This document shows positions 62,989 to 64,000 of a DNA stretch of 64,000 nt, in pieces. Origin of the DNA: Betaproteobacteria bacterium (GTDB lineage: Bacteria; Pseudomonadota; Gammaproteobacteria; Burkholderiales; Ga0077523). Where the stretch lies: NCBI GenBank assembly GCA_016125475.1, contig WGLR01000023.1, positions 1-64,000 on the forward strand. Reading direction: 5' to 3'. Each line of letters begins with the position of its first letter. Position 1 is the first letter of the stretch. The notes below the pieces were generated by a model. It ran no database searches and was not told where the DNA came from. It saw only the letters and a program-made list of their open reading frames with translations. Made by a program: the position numbers and the translations under genes.

Positions 62989-64000
62989 TCACGTCGCGTC
63001 GCCGCGGGCCCGGCCGAAATAGTCGGCCCGTCCCATCTGACCGCCTTTCAGGGCGATTTCCAGTCCGTCCAGGCGGGAGTCGGTGGAATGACCGCGGCAG
63101 AGTGGTGCCCCGGGCGTGAGTTCCGAGAGCATCTCGAGGGCGTAGAGACCGAGTTCCTGGGTCGCGTAACTGGACGTGTCCCCGCCCGCGATCACGACGC
63201 GTCGCAGGCCCGTGCGGGCCAGGAGATCGCGCGCGAGTCGTCCCATGGCCGCGCCGAGGATCTTCGCGGTGCCCGCGCCGCGGGCGAGTCGGTCCCGCGT
63301 GGCGCGGATGCCGGGATCGTCCGGCCCCGACGCCGAGTACACGACAACACTGCGCCCGCGATCGAGCGCGGCGAGTGCCTGTCCGAACAGCGTGTCGAGG
63401 GCCGCGTCCGCGCGCGCAGGTTGCACGAGGTCCTCGGTCGGCGCGCGCAGCGTGTCGAACCCGTGTGCGGCTGCCCAGGCGATCTGCTGCGCCGTCATCG
63501 GCGAGGCGCTGCCGGAGATCACGAGGAGCCTGTCCACGGGAGCGATGGACGGGAACACGGCGCGACCGGCCCCAATCGTGCCGGTCTCCCGCCAGTGTGC
63601 GGTGAGCGCGTATCCGATACCGGAGGAACCGACCGCGAAGTGTCGCGTGCGGAGGGCCTCCGTCCAGATGAGCCGGCCCGCCTGGCGCAGGCGCGCGTCG
63701 TCGAGGACGTCGTACAGCAGCATGCCCGGCCTGTCCTGCATCCGGTGCGCGAAACGTTCGTCGACACGCGCGTCGTCGCCCTCGAGGTCGAGCAGGCTCA
63801 TGAGGTTCACCCGTGCCTGCGTCTGTCGTCCGAGGTGGGTGCGGAGGTCCGACTCGTCCATCGGCGTGGACGGGTGGTGCGCCATGGTCGGGTGGCGGTC
63901 GAGCCGGAAGATCTCGTCGCCTGCCGCGGCGAAGTGATTGCCGAAGACCGTGAACCGGCGCAGTGGCGGGGCACCCGCGAGCACCGAGACCGTGCGTCCG
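62989..64000 (-). CDS. four-carbon acid sugar kinase family protein (DUF1537), 5' end outside window
   Basis: At least 336 residues of a DUF1537/OtnK-type kinase. The visible part has the YxRLDRHPTM-like segment (EIFRLDRHPTMAHHPSTPMDESDLRTHLG), LLVISGSASPMTAQQIAWA and the nucleotide-binding VIAGGDTSSYATQELG, then KGGQMGRADYFGRARG at the C-terminus. These enzymes phosphorylate C4 acid sugars such as threonate or erythronate. Reading continues in frame to the window edge with N-terminal family sequence (GRTVSVLAGAPP), so the true start is beyond 64000. Confidence 0.88.
   Translation of the reverse strand, partial: GRTVSVLAGAPPLRRFTVFGNHFAAAGDEIFRLDRHPTMAHHPSTPMDESDLRTHLGRQTQARVNLMSLLDLEGDDARVDERFAHRMQDRPGMLLYDVLDDARLRQAGRLIWTEALRTRHFAVGSSGIGYALTAHWRETGTIGAGRAVFPSIAPVDRLLVISGSASPMTAQQIAWAAAHGFDTLRAPTEDLVQPARADAALDTLFGQALAALDRGRSVVVYSASGPDDPGIRATRDRLARGAGTAKILGAAMGRLARDLLARTGLRRVVIAGGDTSSYATQELGLYALEMLSELTPGAPLCRGHSTDSRLDGLEIALKGGQMGRADYFGRARGDAT

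Overview
The window is high-GC DNA with tightly packed genes, short spacers and many ATGA stop/start overlaps. It looks like chromosome from a betaproteobacterium (Burkholderiales-like). That placement is inferred from the gene set: a petA-type Rieske protein, a type-2 ArgC, a PEP-CTERM surface protein, an HME4-type CusCBA pump and NarX/NarL-type signalling. No rRNA, tRNA or CRISPR array was seen, and nothing marks a plasmid or prophage. The only mobile element is one intact IS3-family insertion sequence.

Layout. 1-4460: heptanucleotide tandem repeats, arsC, a secreted protein, a methyltransferase, greB, a Prx5-type peroxiredoxin, REP-like palindromes, and an alpha/beta hydrolase-TfoX pair. 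4519-12236: metabolic genes, namely O-acetylhomoserine sulfhydrylase, a DUF169-PRISE reductase pair, an enolase-superfamily enzyme, an SDR, argC and an epoxide-hydrolase-like enzyme. 12291-17189: a NarL-type regulator and small protein divergent from a NarX-type kinase, two envelope proteins and an orphan Rieske protein. 17241-20993: an APC permease, the IS3 element and a DUF4286-like gene whose ribosome binding site the IS interrupted, then a BLUF photoreceptor. 21043-23092: an RraA-like protein and a PRMT-like methyltransferase. 23326-27771: a TetR repressor with two clear operators facing an operon of SnoaL-like protein, SDR, secreted protein, a decayed EamA transporter and a secreted hydratase homologue.

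28290-36378: GST, cupin, Ldh2-type dehydrogenase, UPF0016 transporter, SDR with divergent LysR regulator, and an ArnT-like glycosyltransferase. 36347-43425: a copper/silver efflux operon on the minus strand (Cys/His-rich secreted protein, CusC, CusB, CusA, CusF) in which CusB carries two near-identical C-terminal CusF domains. 43634-48503: a secreted phosphoesterase, a partner-switching pair (STAS protein plus a HATPase-cNMP-SpoIIE fusion) and an enoyl-CoA hydratase. 48694-53079: a DUF2059 protein and pstSCAB without phoU, with a candidate Pho box upstream. 53609-64000: a second enolase-superfamily enzyme, a PEP-CTERM protein, a Baeyer-Villiger-type monooxygenase, a methyltransferase, a large HTH-AAA-TPR regulator, an SDR and a DUF1537 kinase cut by the window edge.

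The clearest multi-gene systems are copper efflux, high-affinity phosphate uptake, the TetR-controlled operon and the partner-switching module. The most distinctive observations are the IS3 insertion that separates a strong Shine-Dalgarno sequence from its start codon, the tandem CusF duplication inside CusB, and the two-operator TetR promoter driving an operon with a decaying transporter gene.
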